From: Anoxypelagibacter denitrificans
GTDB taxonomy: Bacteria > Pseudomonadota > Alphaproteobacteria > Pelagibacterales > Pelagibacteraceae
Direction: 5' to 3'
Length of the DNA: 12,672 nucleotides
Assembly (NCBI GenBank): GCA_017640265.1
Contig: JAGFVZ010000028.1
Span: 1-12,672 of the forward strand
Shown: positions 4,761 through 12,639 of the stretch, piece by piece
Numbering within the stretch: position 1 is the stretch's first letter
Layout of the letters: the number at the start of each line of letters is the position of its first letter
The notes under the pieces: generated by a model
Database searches by the model: none
Told to the model about the DNA's origin: nothing
Seen by the model: the letters and a program-made list of their open reading frames with translations, nothing else
Made by a program: the position numbers and the translations under genes

Positions 4761-7433
4761 ATGAGTCAGATTTTATTAGGTGATGTTAGGAAGAAATTTC
4801 TAGAATATTTTAAAAAAAATAATCATGAAATTGTAGAGTCGAGTAATTTGGTGCCCAATAACGATCCAACTTTAATGTTTACAAATTCAGGAATGGTTCA
4901 GTTCAAAAACGTTTTTACTGGTGTTGAAAAAAGACAATATAACAAAGCTACCACATCACAAAAGTGTATTAGGGCAGGTGGAAAACATAACGATTTAGAG
5001 AATGTTGGTTATACACCAAGACACCATACATTTTTTGAAATGTTGGGAAACTTTTCTTTTGGTCAATATTTTAAAGATCAAGCAATAAGTTATGCTTGGG
5101 ATTTAATTACAAAAGAATTTAAGGTCCCAAAAGAACGTTTGTCAGCAAGTGTCTTTTCAGAAGATGAAGAATCTTTAAAATTATGGAAAAAGATAGGTTT
5201 AGAAGATAGTAAAATATATAAAATTTCAACGGAGGACAATTTTTGGTCTATGGGAGATACTGGACCATGCGGTCCATGTTCTGAGATATTTTATGATCAT
5301 GGTGACCATTTAAAGGGCGGAAAACCAGGTAGCCCTGATCAAGACGGAGATAGGTATATTGAAATATGGAATTTGGTATTCATGCAGTACGAACAGATTT
5401 CAAAAGACAAAAGAATAAATCTACCCAAACCTTCGGTAGATACAGGAATGGGACTTGAACGAATGACTGCTGTTCTCCAAGGGACTCATGACAACTATGA
5501 GATCGACCACTTTAAGAAATTGATAAATGCATCTTCAGATATTACCAAGACTAAGATTGATAAAAAAACTATAGCAAGTCACAGAGTAATTGCCGACCAT
5601 TTAAGAGCAAGTTCATTTTTAATTGCTGAAGGAGTTTTGCCTTCAAACGAAGGTAGAGGGTACGTTTTAAGAAGAATAATGAGACGGGGTATGAGGCACG
5701 CACATTCTTTAGGATGTAAGGATTTGATATTTTATAAATTGTTCGATGTTTTATTAAACGAAATGAAAGCTAGTTATCCAGAGCTAAGTCGTGGTAAAGA
5801 TTTAATTATTGAAACTTTAAAAAACGAAGAGGAAAAATTTTCTAATTTATTAGCAAAAGGAATGAAAATTCTTAACGATAACTTAGACAAGGTAAAAAAT
5901 AATACTTTACCGGGATCTATAGCTTTCAAACTTTACGATACCTATGGATTTCCACTTGATTTGACTGCAGACATTTTAAAAGGAAAAAAAATCAAAGTAG
6001 ATGAAAAAGGTTTTGCAAAAGAGATGGAAGACAGAAAGAAACTTGCTAGAGCTCAATGGAAAGGTTCTGGTGATAAATTATTAGATGATAGATGGTTTAA
6101 AATTAGCGAAGAATTAAGTTCTACTGAATTTTTAGGTTACGAATATAACGAGTCCGAAGGAATTATACTAAAATTATTCAAAGATCAAAAATCTGTGAAC
6201 GAAGTTAAACAAGGGGACAAAGTAGAAATTTTAACAAATCAAACACCTTTTTACGGAGAGTCGGGAGGACAAGTAGGCGACTGTGGTGAAATTTTTTCAA
6301 AAAATTCAAAAATAAAAGTAGAAGATACAAAAAAATATCTTGGAGGATATCATGTTCATATAGGCGGTATTGAAAAAGGAAATTTTAAAATAAATGACAA
6401 TGTTAAATTAAAAATAAATGTTGAAAAAAGATTAAATACAAGAGCATACCATTCCGCAACTCACTTATTACACGAGGCTTTAAGAAGAATTTTAGGAAAA
6501 CACGTCACCCAAAAGGGTTCATTGGTAAGTCCAGAAAAATTAAGATTTGATTTCAGTCATAATAAGCCGTTGGAGAATGTCGAAGTTCAAAAAATTGAAA
6601 ACTATGTCAATGACATGGTTAACACCAAGAGCGATGTTGTGACAAGAATTATGACACCCAAAGAAGCCGTTGATAATGGCGCATTAGCGTTGTTTGGGGA
6701 GAAGTATGGTGATGAGGTTAGAGTTTTATCAATGGGTCTAGATAAAAACAAATATTTTTCAACAGAATTGTGCGGCGGAACACATGTAAAAAATGTAGGA
6801 GAGATTGGAAGATTTAAAATAGTCAGCCAGTCATCAATTGCATCAGGAGTGAGAAGAGTAGAGGCTTTGAGAGACAAACAATTGGAAGACTATGAAAAAT
6901 CTTTAAAAAAAGATAAATCGTTAAAAGAAAAAACTCTAAAAGAACAAATAGATTTGATTAAAAAAGAGCTTTTAAAATACAAAGCTAAACCTAATTTTAG
7001 TGAAGATTTAAAATTAGCTGACAATGTTAAAAATTTAAATAAACAACTAGCACAAATTCAAATTCAAAACATTATTAATGATAAAAGCAAAAACATTATA
7101 AAAGACAAAAAAGTGGGAACTATTACTTTAAGACAACAAGTTTTGACAGGCCTTCCTTCGAAAGAATTGAGAACTATAGTGGATCGGGGAAAAAAAGATA
7201 TTAAACAAGGCATTGTAGTTGCCTTTTCTACCTTTGAAGGAAAAGTTGGTGTTGCTGTTGGTGTAACTAACGAATTAACTAAAAAATATGATGCAGTGGA
7301 GCTTGTAAAAATTGCCTCAGAAGTACTTGGTGGAAAGGGCGGCGGAGGAAGAAAAGATTTTGCACAGGCCGGAGGATCTAACAAGGATAAAATTGAGGGT
7401 GCTTTTCAAACTTTAAGCAAAAAAATTAATTAA
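4761..7433 (+). CDS. alaS: Alanyl-tRNA synthetase
   Basis: Charges tRNA-Ala with alanine and hydrolyses mischarged Ser/Gly-tRNA-Ala. The N-terminal class II catalytic core is recognised by SSNLVPNNDPTLMFTNSGM and by RHHTFFEMLGNFSFGQYF. The editing domain carries the zinc motif HSATH (His564, His568) and CGGTH (Cys671, His675). A lysine-rich coiled-coil-like stretch (about 695-750) leads into the C-Ala domain with its GGKGGGGRKDFAQAGG signature. Length 890 aa is close to E. coli (876), so the protein is complete. The start at 4761 matches the family N-terminus. It has no Shine-Dalgarno but lies in an AT-rich stretch, 32 bp after DUF779, so it may be read from the upstream transcript or a local promoter. 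Its 3' end overlaps the convergent icd gene by 8 bp. Confidence 0.98.
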   Translation: MSQILLGDVRKKFLEYFKKNNHEIVESSNLVPNNDPTLMFTNSGMVQFKNVFTGVEKRQYNKATTSQKCIRAGGKHNDLENVGYTPRHHTFFEMLGNFSFGQYFKDQAISYAWDLITKEFKVPKERLSASVFSEDEESLKLWKKIGLEDSKIYKISTEDNFWSMGDTGPCGPCSEIFYDHGDHLKGGKPGSPDQDGDRYIEIWNLVFMQYEQISKDKRINLPKPSVDTGMGLERMTAVLQGTHDNYEIDHFKKLINASSDITKTKIDKKTIASHRVIADHLRASSFLIAEGVLPSNEGRGYVLRRIMRRGMRHAHSLGCKDLIFYKLFDVLLNEMKASYPELSRGKDLIIETLKNEEEKFSNLLAKGMKILNDNLDKVKNNTLPGSIAFKLYDTYGFPLDLTADILKGKKIKVDEKGFAKEMEDRKKLARAQWKGSGDKLLDDRWFKISEELSSTEFLGYEYNESEGIILKLFKDQKSVNEVKQGDKVEILTNQTPFYGESGGQVGDCGEIFSKNSKIKVEDTKKYLGGYHVHIGGIEKGNFKINDNVKLKINVEKRLNTRAYHSATHLLHEALRRILGKHVTQKGSLVSPEKLRFDFSHNKPLENVEVQKIENYVNDMVNTKSDVVTRIMTPKEAVDNGALALFGEKYGDEVRVLSMGLDKNKYFSTELCGGTHVKNVGEIGRFKIVSQSSIASGVRRVEALRDKQLEDYEKSLKKDKSLKEKTLKEQIDLIKKELLKYKAKPNFSEDLKLADNVKNLNKQLAQIQIQNIINDKSKNIIKDKKVGTITLRQQVLTGLPSKELRTIVDRGKKDIKQGIVVAFSTFEGKVGVAVGVTNELTKKYDAVELVKIASEVLGGKGGGGRKDFAQAGGSNKDKIEGAFQTLSKKIN

Positions 7434-8640
7434 GACTTTTTTTCAAATTAGAATCTATTACATCAAGAAATTGATTTGTGGTTAAATATTTTTGGTTTTT
7501 GCCAATTAATATAGCCAAATCTTTAGTCATAGATCCACTCTCAACAGTTTGAACACATACTTTTTCTAAAATGTTTGCAAATCTTTTTAATTCATCATTA
7601 CCATCTAATTTACCTCTATGCGCAAGACCCCTGGTCCAAGCGAATATCGAAGCTATAGGATTGGTAGAAGTTTCCTTTCCTTGTTGATACATTCTATAAT
7701 GTCTAGTGACAGTTCCGTGAGCCGCTTCGGATTCTACAGTTTTTCCATCTGGAGTCATTAAAACACTGGTCATTAAACCTAAAGAACCAAAACCTTGAGC
7801 AACGGTATCAGATTGTACATCTCCGTCGTAGTTTTTACATGCCCAAATATAACCGCCACTCCACTTGATAGCAGCTGCAACCATGTCATCGATTAATCTA
7901 TGTTCGTAAGATATAGAAATTTTTTCAAATTTATCTTTAAATTCTTTCTCATACACTTCTTGAAATAAATCTTTAAATCTTCCATCGTAATTTTTTAAAA
8001 TTGTATTTTTAGTAGACATATAAACAGGATACTTTCTTTGAAGCCCATAATTCATACAAGCTCTTGCAAAGTCTTTTATAGAATTGTCTAAATTATACAT
8101 TGATAAGGCTACTCCAGGACCTGGAAAATTAAATACTTCAAATTCTTTCTTGTTCTTACCATCTTCAGAAGTCCATTTAACCTCAAGCTTTCCTTTTCCG
8201 GGAACTAAAAAATCTGTTGCTCTATATTGATCTCCAAAAGCATGTCTTCCAATTACTATAGGTTGTGTCCAACCAGGCACTAATTTTGGAACATTTTTAC
8301 ACATAATTGGCTCTCTGAAAACTGTGCCACCTAATATGTTTCTAATCGTTCCATTAGGCGATCTCCACATTTTTTTTAATTTAAATTCTTTCACCCTGAC
8401 TTCATCTGGAGTGATAGTTGCGCATTTAATTCCAACCCCATATTTTTTAATTGCATTTGCACAATCCACTGTAATTTGGTCAGAAGTCTTATCTCTACTT
8501 TCTATACCTAAATCAAAATATTTTAGATCTATATCTAGATAGGTTTTGATCAGTTTTTTTTTTATAAAAGACCATATAATTCTGGTCATTTCGTCACCAT
8601 CTAGCTCAACTATTGGATTTTTTACTTTTATTTTTGGCAT
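7426..8640 (-). CDS. icd: NADP-dependent isocitrate dehydrogenase, type II (eukaryote-like)
   Basis: Oxidatively decarboxylates isocitrate to 2-oxoglutarate in the TCA cycle, producing NADPH. The protein (404 aa) belongs to the homodimeric type II subfamily typical of eukaryotes and many alphaproteobacteria, not the E. coli type. Residue numbers coincide with human IDH1 through the active site: Thr77, Ser94, Asn96, Arg100, Arg109, Arg132 (GRHAFGDQY) and Tyr139 are all present. The NADP-binding EAAHGTVTRHYR stretch is intact, with the usual STNPIASIFAWTRGL after it. No Shine-Dalgarno precedes the start. The gene diverges from psd across 68 bp containing a 14-bp inverted repeat, and converges on alaS with overlapping ends. 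NADP specificity is inferred from the subfamily. Confidence 0.96.
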   Translation of the reverse strand: MPKIKVKNPIVELDGDEMTRIIWSFIKKKLIKTYLDIDLKYFDLGIESRDKTSDQITVDCANAIKKYGVGIKCATITPDEVRVKEFKLKKMWRSPNGTIRNILGGTVFREPIMCKNVPKLVPGWTQPIVIGRHAFGDQYRATDFLVPGKGKLEVKWTSEDGKNKKEFEVFNFPGPGVALSMYNLDNSIKDFARACMNYGLQRKYPVYMSTKNTILKNYDGRFKDLFQEVYEKEFKDKFEKISISYEHRLIDDMVAAAIKWSGGYIWACKNYDGDVQSDTVAQGFGSLGLMTSVLMTPDGKTVESEAAHGTVTRHYRMYQQGKETSTNPIASIFAWTRGLAHRGKLDGNDELKRFANILEKVCVQTVESGSMTKDLAILIGKNQKYLTTNQFLDVIDSNLKKSLN

Positions 8641-8650
8641 AATATAAATT

Positions 8651-8702
8651 TAATTTGATAATCTAAAATTTTTATACATATTACCCTAAGATTATCAAAT
8701 TA
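8651..8702. promoter_or_regulatory. Divergent icd/psd control region with exact 14-bp inverted repeat
   Basis: TAATTTGATAATCT (8651-8664) and AGATTATCAAATTA (8689-8702) are exact reverse complements separated by 24 bp. One arm ends 10 bp from the icd start and the other 6 bp from the psd start, so each gene is preceded by the same AGATTATCAAATTA leader. Each arm also contains TTGATA, a good -35 for the opposite gene. For icd, TTGATA (complement of 8693-8698), a 16-bp spacer and TATAAA (complement of 8671-8676) make a plausible promoter. For psd, TTGATA (8655-8660), 17 bp and ATATTA (8678-8683) are weaker. The repeat is certain; the promoters are inferred. Confidence 0.5.
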
Positions 8703-8708
8703 TAAGTT

Positions 8709-9362
8709 ATGATGTTTGAAAGAATATTTCCAAAGTTACACCAAGAGGGATATAAATTTTTGGTTATATCTGTGATTCTAACACTAATTCTGTGGTTAAT
8801 TTCTGATTTTTTTGGGTTTATTTTTACATTGATTACCATATGGGTTTATTACTTTTTTAGGGATCCTGAAAGAATAATCATCGAAAATGACAATTATCTT
8901 GTGAGTCCGGCAGACGGTATTGTCTCGAGCATTGAAGAAGTTAGTGGACCAATTGAACTTGGGTTAGAAAATAAAAAATTTACTAGAGTAAGTATCTTTA
9001 TGAATATTTTTAATTGTCATGTAAATAGGTCGCCTTCAAAAGGTGAAGTAGAGGATATTTTTTATAAACCCGGAAAATTTTTAAATGCTTCCCTAGATAA
9101 AGCTAGCGAAGAAAATGAGAGGAATTATTTCAAGATTAAAGACAATAGAACAGAAGATGGTATCGTTGTCGTTCAAATTGCCGGCCTAATTGCAAGACGA
9201 ATTATTTCCCAAACGCAAAAAAATCAAGCAATCAAACAAGGTCAAAGACTTGGTATGATTAGATTTGGAAGTAGAGTTGATGTATATTTTAATAAAAGAA
9301 AAACTACGGTTAAAGTTGGACAAAACGTTATAGCCGGAGAAAGTTTAATAGCGAGTTTTTAA
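8709..9362 (+). CDS. psd: Phosphatidylserine decarboxylase proenzyme, short form
   Basis: Decarboxylates phosphatidylserine to phosphatidylethanolamine at the inner membrane. It has the short alphaproteobacterial layout (217 aa): hydrophobic segments at about residues 17-47, the SPADGIVSSIEEV core, FMNIFNCHVNRSP, and near the C-terminus GMIRFGSRVDVYF. Self-cleavage between Gly187 and Ser188 in the FGS motif, the equivalent of LGST in long forms, should convert Ser188 into the pyruvoyl cofactor and split beta and alpha chains. Two ATG codons in tandem (8709 and 8712) could serve as start; neither has a Shine-Dalgarno. The stop codon is followed immediately by the pssA ATG. The two proteins act in sequence, PssA making the substrate for Psd, so co-expression is expected. 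Confidence 0.95.
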   Translation: MMFERIFPKLHQEGYKFLVISVILTLILWLISDFFGFIFTLITIWVYYFFRDPERIIIENDNYLVSPADGIVSSIEEVSGPIELGLENKKFTRVSIFMNIFNCHVNRSPSKGEVEDIFYKPGKFLNASLDKASEENERNYFKIKDNRTEDGIVVVQIAGLIARRIISQTQKNQAIKQGQRLGMIRFGSRVDVYFNKRKTTVKVGQNVIAGESLIASF

Positions 9363-10154
9363 ATGGAAAGAAAAAATAAACTTGAAGTAGTTTCAACAAA
9401 TAAATCTAGATATATTTTACCAAGTCTATTAACTCTGATTGGTGTTTGCCTAGGAATTAGTTCAATTAAATTTGCAATGGATGGCAATTTTTCTTATGCA
9501 GTTTTATTTTTAGTCGTTGCTGCAATATTAGATGGTCTTGATGGAAGAGTGGCAAGATTAATTAAAGGAACTTCTGATTTTGGAAAAGAACTAGACTCAT
9601 TAACTGATTTTGTGAGCTTTGGAATAGCCCCGGCATTTGTAATTTATTTTTGGGAATTAAATAAACTTGGTAAGATTGGATGGTTAATAGTACTGTTTTT
9701 TTCAGTTTGTTGCGTGTTAAGACTTGCAAGATTTAATTTGACTAGGTTTGATCACAATGAGCAGTGGAAAATAAATTTTTTTGAAGGCATACCTTCTCCT
9801 GCAGGAGGATGTTTGATCCTTTTCCCATTAATGTTTGAATTATCAAATTTTAGTAGTCTCATTAACTTAAAAATCATAACTCCTTATCTTACGGTTCTGG
9901 TATCTTTTTTATTGATAAGCAAAGTTCCGACTTTTTCATTTAAAAAAATTCTAATTCGAAGAAAAATGACTATATTTCTTTTATTAGGCGTGGGTTTATT
10001 TTTTGTATCAATTATTCAGTTTACTTTTGAAACGTTAACTATTTGCTGTTTAATTTATTTAACATTGATTCCAATTGGAATTTACAATTATAAATTACAG
10101 TTAAAGAATGCTAATAAGTTTATTGACGAAGAAGAGCATCAAGATATTTTATAG
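9363..10154 (+). CDS. pssA: CDP-diacylglycerol-serine O-phosphatidyltransferase
   Basis: Integral membrane enzyme that joins CDP-diacylglycerol and L-serine to give phosphatidylserine and CMP. The CDP-alcohol phosphatidyltransferase motif DG-x2-AR-x8-G-x3-D-x3-D is perfect: Asp60, Gly61, Ala64, Arg65, Gly74, Asp78, Asp82. Several hydrophobic segments surround it, with the last ones at about 195-240. The length (263 aa) and N-terminal start (SRYILPSLLTLIGVCLGISSI) fit the type II PssA of alphaproteobacteria and Gram-positives, not the phospholipase D-like E. coli enzyme. It begins on the base after the psd stop with no Shine-Dalgarno at the usual distance, so translation is probably coupled to psd. 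The psd neighbour supports phosphatidylserine as product over other CDP-alcohol products. Confidence 0.94.
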   Translation: MERKNKLEVVSTNKSRYILPSLLTLIGVCLGISSIKFAMDGNFSYAVLFLVVAAILDGLDGRVARLIKGTSDFGKELDSLTDFVSFGIAPAFVIYFWELNKLGKIGWLIVLFFSVCCVLRLARFNLTRFDHNEQWKINFFEGIPSPAGGCLILFPLMFELSNFSSLINLKIITPYLTVLVSFLLISKVPTFSFKKILIRRKMTIFLLLGVGLFFVSIIQFTFETLTICCLIYLTLIPIGIYNYKLQLKNANKFIDEEEHQDIL

Positions 10155-10177
10155 TTTTTTTTAGTAAGAAAAGATTA

Positions 10178-10765
10178 ATGGATAGCAGAAGTTATAAAGA
10201 CCATTTTTTTAAAAAAGCAAAAGTACAAGGTTATAGATCTAGATCAGCTTTCAAATTAATTGAATTAAATGATAAATTTAAATTTTTAAAAAATGGCATT
10301 AAATTATTAGACGTAGGTTCTTTTCCTGGGAGTTGGTGCCAAGTAGCTAGAGAAAAGATAAAAAATGGAAAAATTTTGGGAATTGATAAAAAAGAAGTTA
10401 AAGCAATACAAGGTGTTAAATTTGTTAGAGGAGACTTCTTAGACAAAAAACTCAAATTAATAGCAGTTGAATATTTTAAATCAAACATTGATGTTATTTT
10501 ATCTGACATGGCCCCTAATACTACCGGCAACAAAAGTGTAGATTGTATTAGAACAAATGAACTATGTTTAGCTATCCTAAATTTTTCAAAAAAAATATTA
10601 AGTAAAGATGGCGTTGTTATATCTAAATTTTTTATGGGAGAAGATTTTGAAGAAATCAGAACTACTGCAAAAAAATATTTTAAAAAAATTGATTTTTTTA
10701 AACCCAACTCCAGCAGAAACGAGTCCAGAGAAACCTATATACATTGTTCGCGATTGAGTACATAA
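10178..10765 (+). CDS. rlmE: 23S rRNA 2'-O-uridine methyltransferase RlmE (FtsJ/RrmJ)
   Basis: SAM-dependent enzyme expected to methylate U2552 (E. coli numbering) in the A-loop of 23S rRNA, late in large-subunit assembly. The K-D-K-E catalytic tetrad of RrmJ is complete: Lys26 (SRSAFKL), Asp110 (LSDMAPNTTG), Lys150 (VVISKFF) and Glu185 (SRETYI). The SAM-binding loop reads LDVGSFPGSW (residues 44-53), where most family members have LDLGAAPGGW; the changes are conservative. At 195 aa it is slightly shorter than E. coli RlmE (209), mainly at the N-terminus. It lies 23 bp after pssA with only a weak purine-rich AAGAAAAGA upstream. There is no functional link to phospholipid synthesis, so this looks like simple co-transcription. 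Confidence 0.94.
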   Translation: MDSRSYKDHFFKKAKVQGYRSRSAFKLIELNDKFKFLKNGIKLLDVGSFPGSWCQVAREKIKNGKILGIDKKEVKAIQGVKFVRGDFLDKKLKLIAVEYFKSNIDVILSDMAPNTTGNKSVDCIRTNELCLAILNFSKKILSKDGVVISKFFMGEDFEEIRTTAKKYFKKIDFFKPNSSRNESRETYIHCSRLST

Positions 10766-10787
10766 TGTTTGTATGATAGACAAAGGC

Positions 10788-11216
10788 ATGAAGAAAGTAG
10801 AAATTTGTCTTGTTATTTTTTTTGTTACATTTTTTTTAACAAAAAATGTGTTTGCTAAAATAGACTATTTTTTACAAGGAGAAGAGCTTTTTAATAAAAA
10901 AAAATTTTCTGAATCAAAATTTAAATTTGAAAAAGATATTGTATTTAATCCTAAAAGTGAAAAATCTTATTTGTACTTAGCAAAAATTTTTAAAAAAGAA
11001 GAAAATGACGAGCTTCAGGAAAGAAATTTAAATACTGTCATTTTATTAAATCCAAAAAATGAAGAAGCTATTTTTCTCTTAACGTTATTAAAAATAAAAA
11101 AATCTGACTATAAAGAATCAGAAAAACTTATTAAAACTTTTAAAAAAATTTGTAAGAATCTTTGCGAAAAAGAGAAAGAATTAAGCAAAACACTTCAAGG
11201 TTTACAAACAAAATAG
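10788..11216 (+). CDS. Small exported TPR-like protein, function unknown
   Basis: I do not recognise a characterised homologue. From the ATG at 10788 the protein (142 aa) starts with a signal peptide (MKKVEICLVIFFVTFFLTKNVFA, possible cleavage before KIDYF) and is probably periplasmic. An in-frame ATG at 10773 adds MIDKG; it is possible, but the shorter form looks more like a normal signal peptide. Neither has a well-spaced Shine-Dalgarno. The mature part has TPR-like helix pairs: a first unit from about 'YFLQGEELFNKKKFSESKF', a second ending 'VILLNPKNEEAI', and a third 'KKSDYKESEKLIKTF'. A lysine/glutamate-rich tail with two cysteines (CKNLC) follows. TPRs imply protein binding. It sits 22 bp after rlmE and 14 bp before panB. 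Confidence 0.7.
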   Translation: MKKVEICLVIFFVTFFLTKNVFAKIDYFLQGEELFNKKKFSESKFKFEKDIVFNPKSEKSYLYLAKIFKKEENDELQERNLNTVILLNPKNEEAIFLLTLLKIKKSDYKESEKLIKTFKKICKNLCEKEKELSKTLQGLQTK

Positions 11217-11230
11217 GTGATAATTAACTG

Positions 11231-12010
11231 ATGAAGGTTAGCAAAAAGATTCTCAAGATCAAAAAACTCAAATCGAAAAAGAAGTTGGTATGTCTAACTG
11301 CTTATTCCAAACCTATTTCAAAGATATTGGACAGGTATTGCGATATTATTTTGGTAGGAGATTCTGTTGCAACCGCTTTTTATGGCATGAAAAATACTAA
11401 GTCTATCAGTTTAGACACAATGATTAATCATGCAATGGCTGTAAAAAAGGCTATTCATGAAAGTACATTTGTATTTGATATGCCTTTTAATACTTACAGA
11501 AATATCAAAGAGGCAAAAAAGAATGCTAAAAAAATTCTTAAAAGGACTCACTGTGATGCAGTTAAGTTGGAAAGCAACGGAAAAAATTTTGTTGTAATCA
11601 AAAATTTAGTTAAATCAGGCATACCAGTAATGGGCCATATAGGTTATACACCTCAATATAAAAAAACATTTAAACCACAGGGCTTAAAAAAAAATGAAGC
11701 ACGAAAGTTGATTTATGAGGCCGAACAAATTGAAAAAGCTGGTGCTTTTTCTATTGTTTTAGAATGCATTTCTCCAAAAGTTGCAAAAAAAATAACTGAA
11801 AAAATCAAAATACCTACCATTGGAATAGGTTCATCAAATTTATGTGATGGTCAAATTTTAGTTACGGATGATTTGATAGGATTAAGTGGCTTTTATCCAA
11901 AATTTGTAAAAAAATATTTAGATTTAGAAAAAATTATAGAGAAAACTATAAAAAGATTTAAAGAAGATGTAAGAAAAGGAAAATTTCCTAAAAAGACTAA
12001 CACATATTGA
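11231..12010 (+). CDS. panB: 3-methyl-2-oxobutanoate hydroxymethyltransferase (ketopantoate synthesis)
   Basis: Transfers a hydroxymethyl group from 5,10-methylenetetrahydrofolate to 2-oxoisovalerate to give ketopantoate, the first committed step to pantothenate and coenzyme A. The (beta/alpha)8 barrel motifs are all present. LVGDSVATAFYGM carries metal ligand Asp44, FDMPFNTY carries Asp83, HCDAVKLES and PVMGHIGYTPQ follow, and VLECISPKVAKKI carries the catalytic Glu178. IPTIGIGSSNLCDGQILVTDDLIGLSGFYPKF closes the core. Length 259 aa is about the same as E. coli PanB (264). Neither panC nor panE is beside it, so the window does not show whether the pathway is complete; several SAR11 genomes are reported to need external B vitamins. 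It starts 14 bp after the TPR-like gene with no clear Shine-Dalgarno. Confidence 0.96.
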   Translation: MKVSKKILKIKKLKSKKKLVCLTAYSKPISKILDRYCDIILVGDSVATAFYGMKNTKSISLDTMINHAMAVKKAIHESTFVFDMPFNTYRNIKEAKKNAKKILKRTHCDAVKLESNGKNFVVIKNLVKSGIPVMGHIGYTPQYKKTFKPQGLKKNEARKLIYEAEQIEKAGAFSIVLECISPKVAKKITEKIKIPTIGIGSSNLCDGQILVTDDLIGLSGFYPKFVKKYLDLEKIIEKTIKRFKEDVRKGKFPKKTNTY

Positions 12011-12015
12011 TTTAT

Positions 12016-12639
12016 ATGAGTTCAGAAATTTCAGAAAAAGTAAAATTTATTGATTTATTAAAAAAAAATTTTAAACTTTTATTAAGTTTATTAATACTTT
12101 TATTTGTAATAATTAGTATTTTATTGTGGTTTGATCATAGCAATAAAAGTAAAAGAGAAAAAATTTCAGAAGATTTTATTCAAGCAAAAATTTTATTAGA
12201 AAATCAACAAAATATAAAAGCACACAATGTTTTAAAAAACATTATAGAGAAGAAGGACAATATTTATTCACCGTTATCTTTATTTTTGATTATAGAGAAA
12301 AATTTGGAGAAAGATAAAACAACCATTACGAACTATTTTGATAAAATTTTAGATATAGGGAGCATAGAAAAAGAAGATTTAAATTTACTAAGACTAAAAA
12401 AAGCAATTTTCATTTCCGAAAATAGTAAAGAAGAAGATATGCTTGAATTACTTAACCCTATAATAAACTCAGATTCAGTATGGAAAATTCAATCGATAAA
12501 ATTTTTAGGCGACTATTACTTTTCACTTAAACAATTCAATAAAGCAAAACAATATTATTTAATTTTAATTTCGGACAACGATATTGGATTGGACAAAAAT
12601 GAAATTAAAAGGAAACTCAATATTATTGGCGATGAATAA
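12016..12639 (+). CDS. Inner-membrane-anchored TPR-like protein (YfgM-like)
   Basis: A 207-aa protein with a short cytoplasmic N-terminus, one membrane segment at about residues 20-39 (KLLLSLLILLFVIISILLWF) and a periplasmic helical region with TPR-like repeats, the clearest being the final 'GDYYFSLKQFNKAKQYYLIL'. This matches the layout of YfgM-type proteins, which in other bacteria act with the Sec translocon and periplasmic chaperones and often lie upstream of bamB and der. I choose the ATG at 12016. An earlier in-frame TTG at 12007 would overlap panB by 4 bp and add only three residues. No Shine-Dalgarno is visible. The final codons overlap the next gene by 8 bp, so the two are probably translated together. 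Architecture is clear; the YfgM assignment is tentative. Confidence 0.65.
   Translation: MSSEISEKVKFIDLLKKNFKLLLSLLILLFVIISILLWFDHSNKSKREKISEDFIQAKILLENQQNIKAHNVLKNIIEKKDNIYSPLSLFLIIEKNLEKDKTTITNYFDKILDIGSIEKEDLNLLRLKKAIFISENSKEEDMLELLNPIINSDSVWKIQSIKFLGDYYFSLKQFNKAKQYYLILISDNDIGLDKNEIKRKLNIIGDE

Noticed and set aside
7064..7384. 106-codon open frame on the minus strand inside the 3' part of alaS
   Set aside because: It mirrors the glycine-rich alaS C-terminus (giving poly-proline) and has no domain or ribosome site. The same reasoning removes the antisense frames at 2144-2332, 3261-3455, 4102-4284, 6602-6877 and 10598-10789, and the plus-strand frame at 8324-8542 inside icd.
8641..8708. tRNA or small RNA gene in the icd-psd gap
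   Set aside because: There is no cloverleaf, GC-rich stem or conserved T-loop. The only structure is the AT-rich inverted repeat, which suits a divergent promoter better.
10231..10707. 158-codon open frame on the minus strand inside rlmE
   Set aside because: It lies entirely antisense to a well-supported rlmE gene, has no recognisable domain, and long antisense frames are common in AT-rich, lysine-rich genes.
12007..12015. TTG start for the membrane-anchored TPR-like protein, overlapping panB by 4 bp
   Set aside because: The ATG three codons later is a better start, and no Shine-Dalgarno supports the TTG.
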